In this document: positions 43,420-51,503 of the stretch, piece after piece
How the letters are laid out: the number at the start of each line of letters is the position of its first letter
How positions within the stretch are numbered: the first letter of the stretch is position 1
Source: Pontibacillus salipaludis
Lineage (GTDB): Bacteria > Bacillota > Bacilli > Bacillales > BH030062
DNA: 64,000 nucleotides
Assembly: GCF_014642405.1 (NCBI RefSeq)
Contig: NZ_BMIN01000010.1
Coordinates: forward strand, 62,001 to 126,000
Direction of reading: 5' to 3'
The notes under the pieces: model-generated
Seen by the model: the letters and a program-made list of their open reading frames with translations, nothing else
Databases searched by the model: none
What the model was told of the DNA's origin: nothing
Translations under genes and position numbers: made by a program

Positions 43420-44547
43420 CTAATTGATTACACCATGCCCTGATAGATCTACCTTTGTATCTATGTTGAATGTAATATTCGGATAAGTATCTATCCAGCT
43501 TACCTTTTCCCACGTAGGATGATTAAAGGCATGAACTCTTCGTCCAATTCCTAAGAAATCACTATTGGCTTCTTGGGTTTTTTGAATGACGCTTTGCATA
43601 TCCTTTGTTAGGATCTCCGAATACTTCTTTTCTAACTTAGCTACTTCCTTGTCATTTAAAATTACAGGTAACGTTTTTTCTACAATTTTCGCCTTCAACT
43701 TCATGGTCATCGTAACTTTAATATCATCTGGAGCATCGGCTTGGATATTCATTTTCCGTTTTACGCCCCCTACCTCAATAGATACATAATTCTTCAAAGG
43801 CTCTTCCTCGTTGTCAGTCACTTTACGATTAATCGTTGCCGATCGCTTCAGTTTGTCATCTAATAACAACAGAAGAAGCGATTCATCTGTTGTTAATGTT
43901 ACCCCTGAATATTTCTGATCACTAAACAGGGCCATCCCTACATAATTGATAAGACCTTCGTCCTGATCAACTTCCAAAGCTGGCAAGCCGAAATCTTCTC
44001 CTTCTTCTAATAACTCTGCACATATAAGCTGTAAGTTTTCAGTAGGTGCTTCTGTATTCATCATCTGACTATCTAAAATCCCACTAATATACCCACTTAT
44101 GCGAGGCTCCTGATTCACCCTGAGCCGTAATGCTTCTTCAGCAGATCCCATCACCATAGCTAATTTGGCATTCAAATTATTTTTCGGATCTCGATAGAGT
44201 ACGTCCAATATAGGGAAGATATCATGACGCGCTACCTCTTCTCCTAGTAAAAAGACCCTGGCCTTCGAAGCATCAAAAGAACGCGAAATACGATGGTCGA
44301 CGTTCTTTTTCCCATCCCTTGTAGAATAAGCTTCACTCGTTATCACTTGAATGAATTCTTGTCCTGGTCCTTCAAGCCCTTTCTCTACTGTAGGGATTAC
44401 AACTGTATTTCGAATAAGTCCATCATTTCCAGCATCAAATCCCGCTGCCAACACAAGCTTCACATTCTTAAATTGCCGCTGATCCCAGCACCCAGTAAGT
44501 AGTATGAGACATGTGATAATAATGAGCGCTTTAGTGCCTATTCTCAT
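43420..44547 (-). CDS. Spore germination receptor subunit C (GerAC family lipoprotein), operon 2
   Basis: The 375-aa product starts at ATG 44547, chosen because AAGGAGGG lies just upstream. The signal peptide ends in the lipobox LLTGC. The mature protein opens with WDQRQFKNVKLVLAAGFD, the common GerAC start, and has the Ger_x_C domain (about 200-370). It overlaps the B gene by 17 nt. It is clearly related to, but much diverged from, the C subunit of operon 1 at 17200-18324. Confidence 0.9.
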   Translation of the reverse strand: MRIGTKALIIITCLILLTGCWDQRQFKNVKLVLAAGFDAGNDGLIRNTVVIPTVEKGLEGPGQEFIQVITSEAYSTRDGKKNVDHRISRSFDASKARVFLLGEEVARHDIFPILDVLYRDPKNNLNAKLAMVMGSAEEALRLRVNQEPRISGYISGILDSQMMNTEAPTENLQLICAELLEEGEDFGLPALEVDQDEGLINYVGMALFSDQKYSGVTLTTDESLLLLLLDDKLKRSATINRKVTDNEEEPLKNYVSIEVGGVKRKMNIQADAPDDIKVTMTMKLKAKIVEKTLPVILNDKEVAKLEKKYSEILTKDMQSVIQKTQEANSDFLGIGRRVHAFNHPTWEKVSWIDTYPNITFNIDTKVDLSGHGVIN

Positions 44548-45649
44548 AATTAGGCCCTCCTTGTTGTCTCTTTCTAAGTACAAGGCTAATTAGCCACAGG
44601 AAGATCGGAAGACCAACCCCGGTCCACATACCAGCCATGGATACGTAATCATCCAGAACGTTCAACCACTCTTCATCCTTTGGCATGAAATAAGCGATAC
44701 AAAAGAGAAAAAAGCCAATGAATAGGACAGCCCTCTCATAAGGAAGCTTAGGGAATACGTGGCTCATGCCTTTGCTAGCTATCAATAGATAACTACAAAG
44801 TGTGGTGGCGACAGAAACAATCCACATGGATATAAAGAACATATCAATTCTTGAAATGATAGGAAATTCAACAGCTTTCAACATATATAGAACAGGCTCA
44901 CTGACATACTTCATTTCTACGGTTCCAAAATAAATGAAAGACAGTAGTACCGTTATAAAATAAAAAGATACAACGAATCCGTTAGCAAACGTAATGGTTA
45001 CTAGTTTTTGCTTTGGTGTTCCTTTCGTGTACGGGAACAGTAACAGAACGATCAAATAACCGAGCAAGGATAAAGAGGATTGATACACACCATCGAATAT
45101 CGATGAAAACCCTGATTCACCAATTGGGAGTAGATAAATCCATTGACCATCTTTGGCAGCAAATAATAAGAGGAGCACTAATATGGGCAGCAATACAGAA
45201 ACGAATACATATAACCTCGCCATTACTTTAATATTACCTGAAACCAAGTAAACACCTAATGCGATAAACATAAGACTAATAATCCAGTAGGGCGTTCTTG
45301 GGAGAAGCCAGGTTCGTATCATTTCATCGAATAACAATAGTATGACGGCTGCAACGGCTAGTGAGTATAGAATCAGTACAGCATTGAATAGCCCTCCCAC
45401 TACTTTTCCAACGATGGTAGGGATATATTCGTATAGGTGTTGATCAGGAAAACGTTTGGCCAATCCCCACATTATAAAGAGTACGATTTGAATAAGAACC
45501 CCGCCTATGAGGAGGGAGATCCACCCATCTTGTTTTGCAACTTCATGTAGGTTAAAAGGGAGGGTTAAAACGCCCACTCCGATCAAAGTTTGAATAATAA
45601 AGAAGAAATACTGTCTTCTACTAATCATCTCATTTTTTACTGCGGCCAT
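44531..45649 (-). CDS. Spore germination receptor subunit B (GerAB family), operon 2
   Basis: The 372-aa integral membrane protein has about ten helices, beginning with ISRRQYFFFIIQTLIGVGVLTLPFNL. That is the more usual form of the GerAB first helix than the one in operon 1. The start ATG 45649 lies behind AGGGAG and inside the end of the A gene (20-nt overlap). It is predicted to bind germinant as an APC-superfamily relative. Confidence 0.9.
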   Translation of the reverse strand: MAAVKNEMISRRQYFFFIIQTLIGVGVLTLPFNLHEVAKQDGWISLLIGGVLIQIVLFIMWGLAKRFPDQHLYEYIPTIVGKVVGGLFNAVLILYSLAVAAVILLLFDEMIRTWLLPRTPYWIISLMFIALGVYLVSGNIKVMARLYVFVSVLLPILVLLLLFAAKDGQWIYLLPIGESGFSSIFDGVYQSSLSLLGYLIVLLLFPYTKGTPKQKLVTITFANGFVVSFYFITVLLSFIYFGTVEMKYVSEPVLYMLKAVEFPIISRIDMFFISMWIVSVATTLCSYLLIASKGMSHVFPKLPYERAVLFIGFFLFCIAYFMPKDEEWLNVLDDYVSMAGMWTGVGLPIFLWLISLVLRKRQQGGPNYENRH

Positions 45650-47162
45650 TCTTCTTCCACTCCCTTGACGTATCACCTGTATTACTCTTAGCTGGCTGAG
45701 CATCCTTTGGTCTGTTGTCCATCATAAAAAGCGGCAGCCGTATGAACGTATCCTTCAAGTCTTTTACTCTTAAAGGGGCTAAAGGGGCAAAATATGGTGA
45801 TCCAAATGATTCAAGACGGCATAAATGAATTAACAGGCCAAAAAAACCAAACACAATCCCTAAAAATCCAAAAGTAGAGGCTAATAAAATGAGCGGGAAA
45901 GTCAATAATCGTAACGCTGTGCTTAGTTCATTTGAAGGGACTACGAAAGATGCTATCGCTGTTAACGCAACTACAATTACCATCAAATTTGATACAAGGC
46001 CGGCCTTTACAACAGCATCCCCAATAACCAAACCACCGACAATCCCTATTGTCTGGCCCACAGGACTCGGAAGTCTTATTCCAGATTCACGAATGAGTTC
46101 GATAATAATAACCATCACTAAAGCCTCGACAATCGGGGGATAAGCAATATTATTAATGGAGCTTTTTATGGGGATGACCAGTGTGTCTGGAATAACCTCA
46201 AAATGATATCCAACAACCGCGATATAAAAAGCTGGCAATCCTATCGCAATAAGAAAGCTCATTAATCGAATCAATCTAATAAAGGTACCAGATATCCATC
46301 GACTATTATAATCATCCGGCGTCTGATAAAACGTAAAAAACGTGACAGGAAAGACAAGACAAGTGGAACTACCCTCTGAGAGTAGGATCACTCGCCCCTC
46401 TAAAACATTCGCAGCACCCCTGTCAGGTCGCTCGGTGTTTAGCATCTGAGGAAACGGGGATAACGAATTATCTTCTACCATTTCTTCAATGTAGCCTGGA
46501 CTAATAATGGTATCAGCAGAGATATGTTTGATACGGTCCTCAATTTTCTTGACCACATCGGGATTAACGAGCCCTTCCATATACATAATGGCTAAGTTCG
46601 TATTCGTCTTCTTCCCGACTCGAAAATATTTTACCGTTAAGTCTCGATGTTGGATTCTTTTTCGGATTAAATTAATATTAATCATCACGCTCTCTACTAA
46701 TCCCTCATGAGATCCTCGGAGCACTTTCTCTGTATCAGGTTCCGACATATTCCTATTATTGGACATGGTCACGACAAAGACTGAAATCTCAGTGTTTCCT
46801 TCTTGTACAAAAACCGCACAACCGCTTAACAAAGCAAAGATCGCATCGTTTAAGTCAGTAGTACCCCTTCGGTTCGGTAACTGCCCAATTGTACGATCAG
46901 AATAATTGGAAAGTGGAATGAAAATTTTGTTTTGGATCTGTTCTTGATCAACTAGCGACTCGAAATAGAGAAGGGCCTGGCGATTTCCATCCATATGCGT
47001 AACTTTTAAGTCGTGGGAATGATGAAGCTCTGAGCTGATATAGTCAATATTGTCTTTCAGCGAACGAAAACTATCTTTCGTAGGACTTTCCTGCTCTTTA
47101 ACCACACTACTTTGATTCTCTGTAGCCGATTGTCTCGGCCGTAACAACTTTCGTATTTTCAC
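45630..47162 (-). CDS. Spore germination receptor subunit A (GerAA family), operon 2
   Basis: The 510-aa first gene of operon 2 starts with GTG behind GAGGAGGGG. The hydrophilic N-terminal domain (about 1-295) has the ANLAIMYMEGLVNPDVVKKI and FPQMLNTERPDRGAANVLEGRV motifs. The membrane part has ELIRESGIRLPSPVGQTIGIVGGLVIGDA, the best conserved GerAA segment. The C-terminal tail is basic. With B and C it should form a second nutrient receptor distinct from operon 1. Confidence 0.92.
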   Translation of the reverse strand: MKIRKLLRPRQSATENQSSVVKEQESPTKDSFRSLKDNIDYISSELHHSHDLKVTHMDGNRQALLYFESLVDQEQIQNKIFIPLSNYSDRTIGQLPNRRGTTDLNDAIFALLSGCAVFVQEGNTEISVFVVTMSNNRNMSEPDTEKVLRGSHEGLVESVMININLIRKRIQHRDLTVKYFRVGKKTNTNLAIMYMEGLVNPDVVKKIEDRIKHISADTIISPGYIEEMVEDNSLSPFPQMLNTERPDRGAANVLEGRVILLSEGSSTCLVFPVTFFTFYQTPDDYNSRWISGTFIRLIRLMSFLIAIGLPAFYIAVVGYHFEVIPDTLVIPIKSSINNIAYPPIVEALVMVIIIELIRESGIRLPSPVGQTIGIVGGLVIGDAVVKAGLVSNLMVIVVALTAIASFVVPSNELSTALRLLTFPLILLASTFGFLGIVFGFFGLLIHLCRLESFGSPYFAPLAPLRVKDLKDTFIRLPLFMMDNRPKDAQPAKSNTGDTSREWKKNGRSKK

Positions 47163-47253
47163 GCCACCCCTCCTCTAGAACAATTTGATTATGTATGTAG
47201 TGTCCTCAAACAACTAATTTCCTATACATACCGCGTATAGGTTTAGAACACAC

Positions 47254-47291
47254 AAAAACTCGAGTCCCCTCAAAAGGGGACTCGAGTTTTT
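47254..47291 (-). terminator. Intrinsic terminator of yhbH
   Basis: AAAAACTCGAGTCCCCT pairs perfectly with AGGGGACTCGAGTTTTT around a 4-nt loop, right after the yhbH stop codon. Confidence 0.92.
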
Positions 47292-47292
47292 C

Positions 47293-48453
47293 TTATACCA
47301 ACACTTCCTCATCTTCTTCTTTAAAGAAATGCTTCATTGCGTAAAATACGTCAGCTTTTCTTCTTAAAACAAAGTGTCGGAAACGCTCATCTTCAATTTT
47401 CTTATAGGCCGACATTAGAGTACTATGGCGGTTATACTGATTCACTTCACCATATCCAAACATACTCGATACATCCATTAACTGTTCAACAAGTTGTAAG
47501 CATCGTTTGTTATCAGATGTTAAGTTATCTCCATCAGAGAAGTGGAATGGGTAAATATTGTAACTCTCTGGGTTATATTTTTGGTCTATTAACTCAAGTG
47601 CCTTCTTATATGCAGATGAACAAATGGTTCCACCACTTTCTCCTTTTGAAAAAAAGTCATCTTCAGAGACGACTTTGGCTTCTGTGTGGTGGGCGATAAA
47701 TTCGATGTCCACTGTTTCGTATTTCGTTCTCAAGAAGCGCGACATCCAGAAAAAGAAACTACGAGCCATATATTTTTCCCACATGCCCATTGATCCAGAG
47801 GTATCCATCATAGCTAACACAACCGCTTTTGATTCTGGCTTCACTTCTTCATTCCAAGTCTTGTATCGGATATCTTCTGGGTAGATTGGATTAAACGTCG
47901 CATCCCCTCCCATAGCATTCCTCTTAAACGCTTCTAGCATAGTACGTTTCTTATCAATATTTCCTTGCAACCCCGTTTTCCGAATGTCATTAAAATTAAT
48001 ATCCGTTGTTATAATGTTATCTTTCTCTTTTTCCTGCAAATTCGGCAAAGCTAACTGATTAAACAAAGCCTCTTCTAATTCTGCAATCGAAATCTCTGCT
48101 TCATAAAAATCTTCACCAGGTTGATCACCTGGTTTCTCACCTTTCCCTTGCGCTTGCTGCGGGGATCCATCTCTAGCAATTACATCTCCGACTTGGCTGT
48201 CACCTTCACCTTGCCCTACATGTTTATTCTTATCATGGTTATAACGAATCTTATATTCATCCAACGACCGAATCGGAATCTTCACAACATCTTTCCCATT
48301 TGACATTACAATGTTTTCTTCAGAAATCAGGTCCGGGAGTTGATTCTTCAGCGCATCCTGAACTTTTTCTTGGTGGCGCTGCTGATCATCATACCCTTTT
48401 CTATGGAGGGACCAGTTCTCTTCAGATATCACAAAATTTTTCGAACGACTCAT
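47293..48453 (-). CDS. yhbH: Sporulation protein YhbH (DUF444, von Willebrand A-like)
   Basis: The 386-aa product matches YhbH of Bacilli, a SigE-dependent sporulation protein found beside prkA in many genomes. The N-terminal [30 protein letters not shown] opening is family-typical. A low-complexity Gly/Gln/Asp linker (about 88-118) precedes a VWA-like domain with a MIDAS-type DTSGSM (about 219-224). Its role is unclear, perhaps in the PrkA pathway. Here prkA lies about 10 kb away, with other genes between. Confidence 0.9.
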   Translation of the reverse strand: MSRSKNFVISEENWSLHRKGYDDQQRHQEKVQDALKNQLPDLISEENIVMSNGKDVVKIPIRSLDEYKIRYNHDKNKHVGQGEGDSQVGDVIARDGSPQQAQGKGEKPGDQPGEDFYEAEISIAELEEALFNQLALPNLQEKEKDNIITTDINFNDIRKTGLQGNIDKKRTMLEAFKRNAMGGDATFNPIYPEDIRYKTWNEEVKPESKAVVLAMMDTSGSMGMWEKYMARSFFFWMSRFLRTKYETVDIEFIAHHTEAKVVSEDDFFSKGESGGTICSSAYKKALELIDQKYNPESYNIYPFHFSDGDNLTSDNKRCLQLVEQLMDVSSMFGYGEVNQYNRHSTLMSAYKKIEDERFRHFVLRRKADVFYAMKHFFKEEDEEVLV

Positions 48454-48852
48454 CCTTACCCCTCCTCCATTTTGTTTACTCTATCATATGCAGAAGTTGT
48501 CATTTTGATTAAAAATTCTGAAAACTTATTTAAAAACTTGTCACTTTCCGCATATGACCGCTTGCACCCATAGCGTTCCGTACCGCGACAACACTCTTTC
48601 TACCTGTAAACTGACCGTACCTCGCCTAACGTTTTATGTCTTTCATCATATGAGCGCAGTTCGTCTATTATGAGTCCCGTGTAAATAGAGGACAAGCATT
48701 CTGTGACTTAATAAAGGGTGGAGATGTTGAGGACTAAAAGTTGAGACATGTTATTAAGGTTGGGGACTTAATAATATTGAGAGCTAGGGATGCCTTTCCA
48801 CAGAATTCCTGTTACATGGAAACATTTATAAAAAATTACTCACCTATATCAT
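48454..48852. other. Intergenic stretch without a recognisable gene
   Basis: About 400 nt lie between yhbH and the yidC2 terminator. The first part must contain the yhbH promoter, which I cannot identify. The rest has two copies of GACTTAATAA within 60 nt and no ORF with a ribosome-binding site. It may be decayed sequence. Confidence 0.5.
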
Positions 48853-48889
48853 AAAAAAGCCCAGGGTCTGCTAGCTGATCCTGGGCTTT
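48853..48889 (-). terminator. Intrinsic terminator of yidC2
   Basis: The minus strand AAAGCCCAGG pairs with CCTGGGCTTT and is followed by further T residues. Confidence 0.85.
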
Positions 48890-48904
48890 CTATAGTACAA
48901 CTGA

Positions 48905-49675
48905 TTAATTTGATGGCTGTGGTACGGGTTCAGCTTCTGTTTGGTATAGTTTACGCCCAATAATCGTTTGGAAAATTAAGAACAGACCACCTACTGCCCA
49001 GTAAACGGGTAACGCTGCTGGAGCGTTAAGAGAGATCACAAAAATCATTACTGGAGACAGGAGACCAATGAGCTTCATCTGTTTTTGCTGTGATGCTGGC
49101 ACGCCAACTAATGATACCCGGTACTGAATGAAGTATAATGCTCCTGCAATAAGAGCCATTGCAATATTGGGTTCGCCAAGGTTAAACCATAAGAAAGAAT
49201 GTGTGGCAATGGTTTCTGAGCTTCGAATTGCAAAGTAGAAGCCCATTAAAATTGGCATTTGTAAAAGCATAGGTAAACATCCCATGTTAAGAGGATTCAC
49301 GCCATGTTTTTGGTATAGAGCCATCATTTCCTGCTGAATCTTTTGTTTATCTTCAGGAGTAGCCTCTTTCATTCTTGCCTGAATATCATCCATTTCAGGC
49401 TTCATTCCTGCCATTTTAACCTTCATTTGTTGCTGGCTTTTGTACATATTCAACATAAGAGGCATTAGCACCAGGCGAATGATTACGGTAATAACGATAA
49501 TGGCGATCCCGTAATTTCCACCTGTAACAGATGCCGCCAATTCAATGGCTTTCGTGAATGGTTCAACGAATAAGTTGTGGAGAATTCCATCTCCACCATC
49601 ACTTTGACTTGAACACGCGGATAGTACAAATGCTGTAACAATAAATAGCAGACTTGATTTCCATAAAGCTTTCAT
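48905..49675 (-). CDS. yidC2: Membrane protein insertase YidC/SpoIIIJ family (YidC2-like)
   Basis: YidC-type insertases place proteins in the membrane with or without SecYEG. The 256-aa product has a lipoprotein signal (lipobox LSAC, Cys21) and five membrane segments. The conserved Arg in the hydrophilic groove is R67 in VIIRLVLMPL. It has the cytoplasmic KPEMDDIQARMKEATPEDKQKIQQE hairpin and the NPLNMGCLPMLLQMPI helix. Bacilli usually have two copies, SpoIIIJ in the rnpA cluster and YidC2 (YqjG) elsewhere. The absence of rnpA and jag, and the upstream MifM-like ORF, point to YidC2. The ribosome-binding site AGGAGG is partly buried in a hairpin with the upstream ORF. Confidence 0.88.
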   Translation of the reverse strand: MKALWKSSLLFIVTAFVLSACSSQSDGGDGILHNLFVEPFTKAIELAASVTGGNYGIAIIVITVIIRLVLMPLMLNMYKSQQQMKVKMAGMKPEMDDIQARMKEATPEDKQKIQQEMMALYQKHGVNPLNMGCLPMLLQMPILMGFYFAIRSSETIATHSFLWFNLGEPNIAMALIAGALYFIQYRVSLVGVPASQQKQMKLIGLLSPVMIFVISLNAPAALPVYWAVGGLFLIFQTIIGRKLYQTEAEPVPQPSN

Positions 49676-49688
49676 TCTATTAAATCCT

Positions 49689-49729
49689 CCTCAATAGTCG
49701 ATTATAAAGTGAGTAACCGATTATTGAGG
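49689..49729 (-). promoter_or_regulatory. Hairpin that sequesters the yidC2 ribosome-binding site
   Basis: On the minus strand CCTCAATA (49722-49729) pairs with TATTGAGG (49689-49696). The pairing is extended by TCG/CGA after one mismatch, with a 17-nt loop. The right arm contains GAGG of the yidC2 Shine-Dalgarno AGGAGG (49686-49691). The left arm lies in the codons that follow the DDEDY run of the upstream ORF, so a ribosome arrested there would open the hairpin. Confidence 0.75.
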
Positions 49730-50010
49730 TAGTCTTCATCATCTGGTGAACTTTCTTGTCTCCCTATTGTTTTGCAAAACCAGCTAACGAAATGGTCAGT
49801 TGGTTTTACTCCACTGTTCATATGAGACGGTAATTGAATAGTTGTTTGTTTAATGGACCAATTTTTTGAGAATAAATTGGCTGCATCGCCAACGAGTGAA
49901 CCCCATACTCTATTAAACGCAAGGGATAAGAACAAACTTACGTAAAATGAATAAAGAAAGGGATCATTGACTAGATCCATATCCAAAAGATATTCGATAA
50001 GCATATTCAT
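49702..50010 (-). CDS. MifM-like regulatory leader ORF upstream of yidC2
   Basis: The 102-aa product has one hydrophobic segment (about residues 18-40, FLYSFYVSLFLSLAFNRVW), a polar middle, and a C-terminal region ending WFCKTIGRQESSPDDEDYLNNRLLTL (W77 and D90-D93 are the key points). B. subtilis MifM (95 aa, upstream of yidC2) also has one membrane segment, a Trp about 13 residues before an acidic DEED run, and a short tail; its translation arrests at the acidic run unless YidC pulls on the chain. Position, topology, acidic run and the downstream hairpin all fit. Overall identity to MifM is low, and an unrelated membrane peptide remains possible. Start ATG behind GAGGCAG. Confidence 0.7.
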   Translation of the reverse strand: MNMLIEYLLDMDLVNDPFLYSFYVSLFLSLAFNRVWGSLVGDAANLFSKNWSIKQTTIQLPSHMNSGVKPTDHFVSWFCKTIGRQESSPDDEDYLNNRLLTL

Positions 50011-50123
50011 TCATCTGCCTCATTTCTCATTTGCATCTCTTACATTTACGGCACAACCATTTCATGCGTTTCAATTTCCTTATCTTCAGTCTACTATTTT
50101 TTCTACGAGCAAACAACCGATCT

Positions 50124-50162
50124 AAAAAAACCCGTCCTGCCAACAAGAGCAGAACGGGCTTT
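50124..50162 (-). terminator. Intrinsic terminator of odhAB
   Basis: AGCCCGTTCTGC pairs with GCAGGACGGGTT on the minus strand and is followed by a T run. Confidence 0.87.
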
Positions 50163-50174
50163 AAGCTTATCTTA

Positions 50175-51503
50175 TTAACCTTCTAATAGAAGATTGTACG
50201 GGTCTTCTAACATTTCTTTAATACGAACGAGGAACTGAACCGCTTCTTTCCCATCAACGATGCGGTGATCATAGGACAATGCAATGTACATCATCGGACG
50301 AACTTCAATAGAATCATCCGGCATAACCATTGCACGCTTTTGGATATTATGCATTCCTAAGATTCCTACCTGTGGAGCATTTAGGATTGGCGTAGAAAGC
50401 ATTGATCCAAAGATTCCACCATTTGTAATCGTGAATGAACCGCCTTGTAGCTCGTCTAGCGCCAACTCTTTGTCACGAGCTCTCTTGCCAAGACGACCAA
50501 TTTCTTTCTCAATTCCAGCAAATCCTAAACGGTCTGCATCACGAACAACCGGAACAACAAGACCTTCGTCCGTAGATACTGCCATACCGATATCATAGAA
50601 TTTCTTCTTCACAATCTCATCGCCTTGAATTTCAGCGTTAAGAAGTGGGAATTCCTTAAGAGCGCCGACAACAGCTTTCGTGAAGAAGGACATGAAACCT
50701 AGTTTCACATCATGCTTTTGTAAGAATTGATCCTTACGTTCTTGACGAAGATTCATAACTGCAGTCATATCTACTTCGTTAAACGTTGTAAGCATAGCAG
50801 CCGTTTGCTGTGCTTCAACAAGACGTTTTGAGATGGTTTGACGACGACGTGACATCTTCTCACGTTCTACCGGTTTTTCGAATTCGGTTTTCTCAGAAGA
50901 CTTTTCCTCTGATTTCTTAGATTTCTTGCTTTCTTTCTTGCTATCCTTAGAACCTTTGTCTTCTTTGGATTGGTTAGCAGCTGCTTCTACATCTTCTGGA
51001 CGAATGCGGCCTAACGGATCATTAGGTTTAACGTCTCGAAGATCAATCCCAAGTTCACGCGCTTTTTTACGAGCAGCTGGTGAAGCTACAATATCTTTAT
51101 TCGGATCTTGTTTGCTATCATCCTTTGTATCTTCTTGTTTCTCTGAAGCTTCTTCTTGGCTGTCTTTGGAAGATTCCTGTTTTCCATCATCAGACGATTC
51201 TTCTTGTTGCTCGGATTCTTCTTTTTGGCCGCTATCTTCTTCAGCCTCAGAAGAACCGCCGCCTTCACCGTTTTCGTCTATTTTTGCAACGGTATCCCCT
51301 ACTTCGACGTCGTCTCCTTCCTCAACTAGAAGTTCGGAGATGACGCCAGAAGCATCAGCGTTTACTTCAACATTTACTTTGTCTGTCTCTAGTTCAAGGA
51401 TCGCATCGCCTTTTTCAACGGAGTCGCCTTCTTTAACCAGCCATTCTGCGACCGTACCTTCTGTAATGGATTCTGCAAGTTCTGGTACCTTAATTTCCTT
51501 CAT
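50175..51503 (-). CDS. odhB: 2-oxoglutarate dehydrogenase E2, dihydrolipoamide succinyltransferase
   Basis: The E2 core transfers succinyl from lipoamide to CoA in the TCA cycle. The 442-aa product has an N-terminal lipoyl domain (about 1-76) with the lipoylated Lys in ETDKVNV (about 43). A long Ser/Glu/Asp/Gln/Lys linker follows (about 80-130). The peripheral subunit-binding domain is [19 protein letters not shown] (about 140-175), after which a second Lys-rich linker leads to the catalytic domain ending in the HxxxD motif ([12 protein letters not shown]). The first linker is unusually acidic. It overlaps odhA by 14 nt. Confidence 0.95.
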   Translation of the reverse strand: MKEIKVPELAESITEGTVAEWLVKEGDSVEKGDAILELETDKVNVEVNADASGVISELLVEEGDDVEVGDTVAKIDENGEGGGSSEAEEDSGQKEESEQQEESSDDGKQESSKDSQEEASEKQEDTKDDSKQDPNKDIVASPAARKKARELGIDLRDVKPNDPLGRIRPEDVEAAANQSKEDKGSKDSKKESKKSKKSEEKSSEKTEFEKPVEREKMSRRRQTISKRLVEAQQTAAMLTTFNEVDMTAVMNLRQERKDQFLQKHDVKLGFMSFFTKAVVGALKEFPLLNAEIQGDEIVKKKFYDIGMAVSTDEGLVVPVVRDADRLGFAGIEKEIGRLGKRARDKELALDELQGGSFTITNGGIFGSMLSTPILNAPQVGILGMHNIQKRAMVMPDDSIEVRPMMYIALSYDHRIVDGKEAVQFLVRIKEMLEDPYNLLLEG

